Positions 6,126-7,321 of a DNA stretch of 7,321 nt are shown here, in pieces. Made by a program: the position numbers and the translations under genes. Below the pieces are notes generated by a model. The model was given only the letters and a program-made list of their open reading frames with translations. It did no database searches and was not told where the DNA came from. Each line of letters begins with the position of its first letter. The stretch's first letter is position 1. This DNA is from DATLCI01 sp046714215 (GTDB lineage Bacteria > Acidobacteriota > Terriglobia > Terriglobales > Acidobacteriaceae): positions 1 through 7,321 of the forward strand of contig JBKKBM010000297.1 in NCBI GenBank assembly GCA_046714215.1, in the 5' to 3' direction.

Positions 6126-6141
6126 TGAATGACCGTTCAGT
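6124..6141. promoter_or_regulatory. Predicted TetR/FadR-like operator over the tetR start
   Basis: ACTGAATGACCGTTCAGT is an 18-bp near-palindrome: the outer six bases of each arm are perfectly inverted (ACTGAA / TTCAGT), and seven of nine positions match overall. The form TGAATGA…TTCA resembles the FadR box of Bacillus. It covers the first two bases of the GTG codon and the 5' untranslated region, so bound repressor would block early transcription of tetR and the acyl-CoA synthetase. A second inverted repeat, CGTTC/GAACG (6134-6148), overlaps it. Confidence 0.65.
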
Positions 6142-6153
6142 TCGAACGACTAC

Positions 6154-6181
6154 TGTATATGGATGCCGCAGGCACGCGCAA
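6154..6181 (-). promoter_or_regulatory. Candidate promoter of the tetR-acyl-CoA synthetase operon
   Basis: The minus strand has TTGCGC (6181-6176), a 16-base spacer and TATACA (6159-6154). Initiation near 6147 would place the operator just inside the transcript. The hexamers match consensus only partly (three and four of six), so the call rests mainly on position relative to the operator. Confidence 0.3.
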
Positions 6182-6230
6182 TGGAGGAAATCGGTAAGGA
6201 CCTTCGCGGGCGACCCTGGGAAGGGGGCTT

Positions 6231-6250
6231 CCATCCTGCCCCATCCTGCC
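6231..6250. repeat. Perfect 10-bp tandem duplication upstream of the metallopeptidase
   Basis: The unit ccatcctgcc occurs twice head to tail at 6231-6240 and 6241-6250, ending 18 bases before the start codon at 6269. It contains no ribosome binding site on the plus strand. No function is apparent. Confidence 0.9.
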
Positions 6251-6268
6251 GGCATCACATTCACTATT

Positions 6269-7120
6269 ATGCGATGGACTCCCGGCGGACGTAGCGGCAA
6301 TCTCGAAGATCAACGTGGTGGTGGTGGTGGCGGCGGTTTTGGCTTTGGTGGCGGCGGTATGAAGCTCGGCATCGGCGGCACCCTGCTATTGCTCGTCCTC
6401 AGCTTCGTCTTCAAGCAAGACTTCTTTGCCATGCTCGACGGCGGCCCGGTCGCGTCTACTCAGGAGAACGCGCGTCCGGTGAGTGATCCCCAAGAAGAAC
6501 CGATGGTCGAGTTCGTCTCCTTCGTCCTCGACGATACCCAGAACACGTGGAAGCAGATATTTGTTCAGCGCGGCGGCGACTATCGCGACGCCCGCTTGGT
6601 GCTCTTTCGCCAGGGTGTGAACTCGGCCTGCGGTATGGCCGGCGCGGCCACCGGACCGTTCTATTGTCCCGGCGACGAAAAGGTTTACATCGACCTCAGC
6701 TTCTACCACGAGTTGAAGCAGCGCTTTGGCGCGCCCGGCGATTTTGCCCAGGCCTACGTGCTGGCGCATGAGATCGGACACCACGTCCAGAACCTGATGG
6801 GAACGGCGCAAAAGGTACGCGAGGCCCAGCGCCGCAATCCCGGCGCCCGGAACGAATATTCCGTGCGCATGGAATTACAAGCAGATTGCTACGCCGGTGT
6901 TTGGGGAAACGCCACCAAGCAGCGCAACATCCTCGAAGCGGGCGATGTGGATGAAGCGATGAATGCGGCGGCGGCCATCGGCGACGACCGTCTGCAGAAG
7001 CAGGGCCAGGGTGAAGTCCAGCCCGAGTCCTTCACGCATGGGACGTCAGCGCAGCGTCAACAATGGTTTATGCGGGGCTTCGAGAGTGGCGACGTGAGCG
7101 CGTGTAATACGTTTCAGTAG
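6269..7120 (+). CDS. ypfJ: YpfJ-like neutral zinc metallopeptidase, membrane anchored
   Basis: The 283-residue product matches the putative neutral zinc metallopeptidase family of E. coli YpfJ. The N-terminus MRWTPGGRSGNLEDQRG is the family's usual opening, which supports this start although no Shine-Dalgarno is visible. A glycine/phenylalanine run (17-30, GGT/GGC codons) leads to one membrane helix (about 33-50), so the catalytic part probably lies outside the inner membrane. The zinc motif is HEIGH at 167-171 (His167, Glu168, His171), followed by HVQNLMG. The downstream MELQADCYAGVW at 201-212 offers the likely third acidic ligand. SFTHGTSAQRQQWFMRGFESGD at about 255-275 is the conserved tail. 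Cys121, Cys133, Cys207 and Cys279 could form disulfides. Substrate is unknown for the family. It diverges from tetR across 143 bases holding the operator, so co-regulation is possible. Its TAG abuts the stop of the next gene. Confidence 0.92.
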   Translation: MRWTPGGRSGNLEDQRGGGGGGGFGFGGGGMKLGIGGTLLLLVLSFVFKQDFFAMLDGGPVASTQENARPVSDPQEEPMVEFVSFVLDDTQNTWKQIFVQRGGDYRDARLVLFRQGVNSACGMAGAATGPFYCPGDEKVYIDLSFYHELKQRFGAPGDFAQAYVLAHEIGHHVQNLMGTAQKVREAQRRNPGARNEYSVRMELQADCYAGVWGNATKQRNILEAGDVDEAMNAAAAIGDDRLQKQGQGEVQPESFTHGTSAQRQQWFMRGFESGDVSACNTFQ

Positions 7121-7321
7121 CTACTCGCCGTACGGCACCCAGATGTTCTTCACTTGGACTGCATGATCGAGGAACCAGCGCCCTTCGGCTTGCGCGGTCT
7201 TGAACCAGTCGAGGGCGCGGCCTTCATTGGTAAAAACCTGCTTCAAGTTGCCGATGGAATATCCCTTCACTGCGGCGCTCGCCGCTTCGTCGCCAAAGCA
7301 CCAGATGCCGTCGATGTCGTC
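7121..7321 (-). CDS. C-terminal end of an aldehyde dehydrogenase-like protein (partial)
   Basis: The minus strand from the right edge reads 66 open codons to a TAG at 7123-7121. The fragment includes DIDGIWCFG, GNLKQVFTNEGRALDWF and VQVKNIWVPYGE at the extreme end, which resembles the tail of a group of NAD(P)-dependent aldehyde dehydrogenases. The catalytic Cys and Glu and the cofactor-binding region lie outside the window, so the assignment rests on the tail alone. The 5' part, start and promoter are not visible. Its stop is directly adjacent to that of the convergent metallopeptidase, so its terminator, if any, would lie inside that gene; none is evident. Confidence 0.6.
   Translation of the reverse strand, partial: DDIDGIWCFGDEAASAAVKGYSIGNLKQVFTNEGRALDWFKTAQAEGRWFLDHAVQVKNIWVPYGE

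Noticed and set aside
6163..6294. 43-codon plus-strand frame (MPQARAMEEIG…) running into the metallopeptidase start
   Set aside because: It was considered as a leader peptide, but neither of its ATGs has a ribosome binding site, the composition is not peptide-like, and it overlaps the main gene in another frame without stop/start coupling.
5944..6300. 118-codon minus-strand frame over the tetR start and intergenic region
   Set aside because: It overlaps the conserved TetR DNA-binding domain in a different frame and has no recognisable domain.
6317..6358. GGT/GGC triplet run as a hypervariable contingency repeat
   Set aside because: Codons are mixed and interrupted by TTT. A glycine-rich stretch before the membrane helix is common in this metallopeptidase family, so no special switching role is supported.
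7127..7136. GCCGTACGGC perfect palindrome as a regulatory site or terminator
   Set aside because: It encodes part of the conserved VPYGE tail, has no T-run and is short enough to arise by chance.

Overview
The window is a GC-rich bacterial chromosomal segment with ordinary coding density and eight genes. Two run off the edges. No RNA gene, CRISPR array, insertion sequence, phage gene or attachment site could be seen. The gene content suggests an Acidobacteriota (Terriglobia-like) genome: an FtsB-type divisome protein beside a phosphohexomutase, paired exported SYLF proteins, a FadR-like TetR regulator with an acyl-CoA synthetase, and a YpfJ-type metallopeptidase. That placement rests on general resemblance, not on a search.

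Layout: six consecutive genes lie on the minus strand. In transcription order (right to left) they are a TetR/FadR-like repressor (6125-5448), a long-chain acyl-CoA synthetase (5451-3679) joined to it by an ATGA stop/start overlap, a SYLF-domain lipoprotein (3560-2814), a second secreted SYLF protein (2670-1957), a phosphoglucomutase-type phosphohexomutase (1873-443), and the start of an FtsB/DivIC-like protein (361 to beyond base 1). Each SYLF gene is followed by its own hairpin terminator, so the minus-strand genes are at least three or four transcription units rather than one operon. On the right, a YpfJ-like neutral zinc metallopeptidase (6269-7120, plus strand) diverges from the TetR gene. 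It converges on the C-terminus of an aldehyde-dehydrogenase-like gene (7321-7121, minus), with no base between the two stop codons.

How the parts fit: the regulator and acyl-CoA synthetase form a compact fatty-acid activation module. An 18-bp near-palindrome typical of TetR operators sits exactly at the regulator's start, pointing to autoregulation of the pair, probably relieved by acyl-CoA. The SYLF genes are diverged tandem paralogs with different export routes. Phosphoglucomutase and FtsB serve sugar-nucleotide supply and cell division and are simple neighbours.

I see no convincing new multi-gene system. The points most worth checking are small: the operator over the tetR start, the paired SYLF proteins with a shared cysteine pair, a repeat-rich intergenic segment before ftsB that creates a five-codon upstream reading frame, a similar sequence element ahead of both pgm and ftsB, and the abutting convergent stops.
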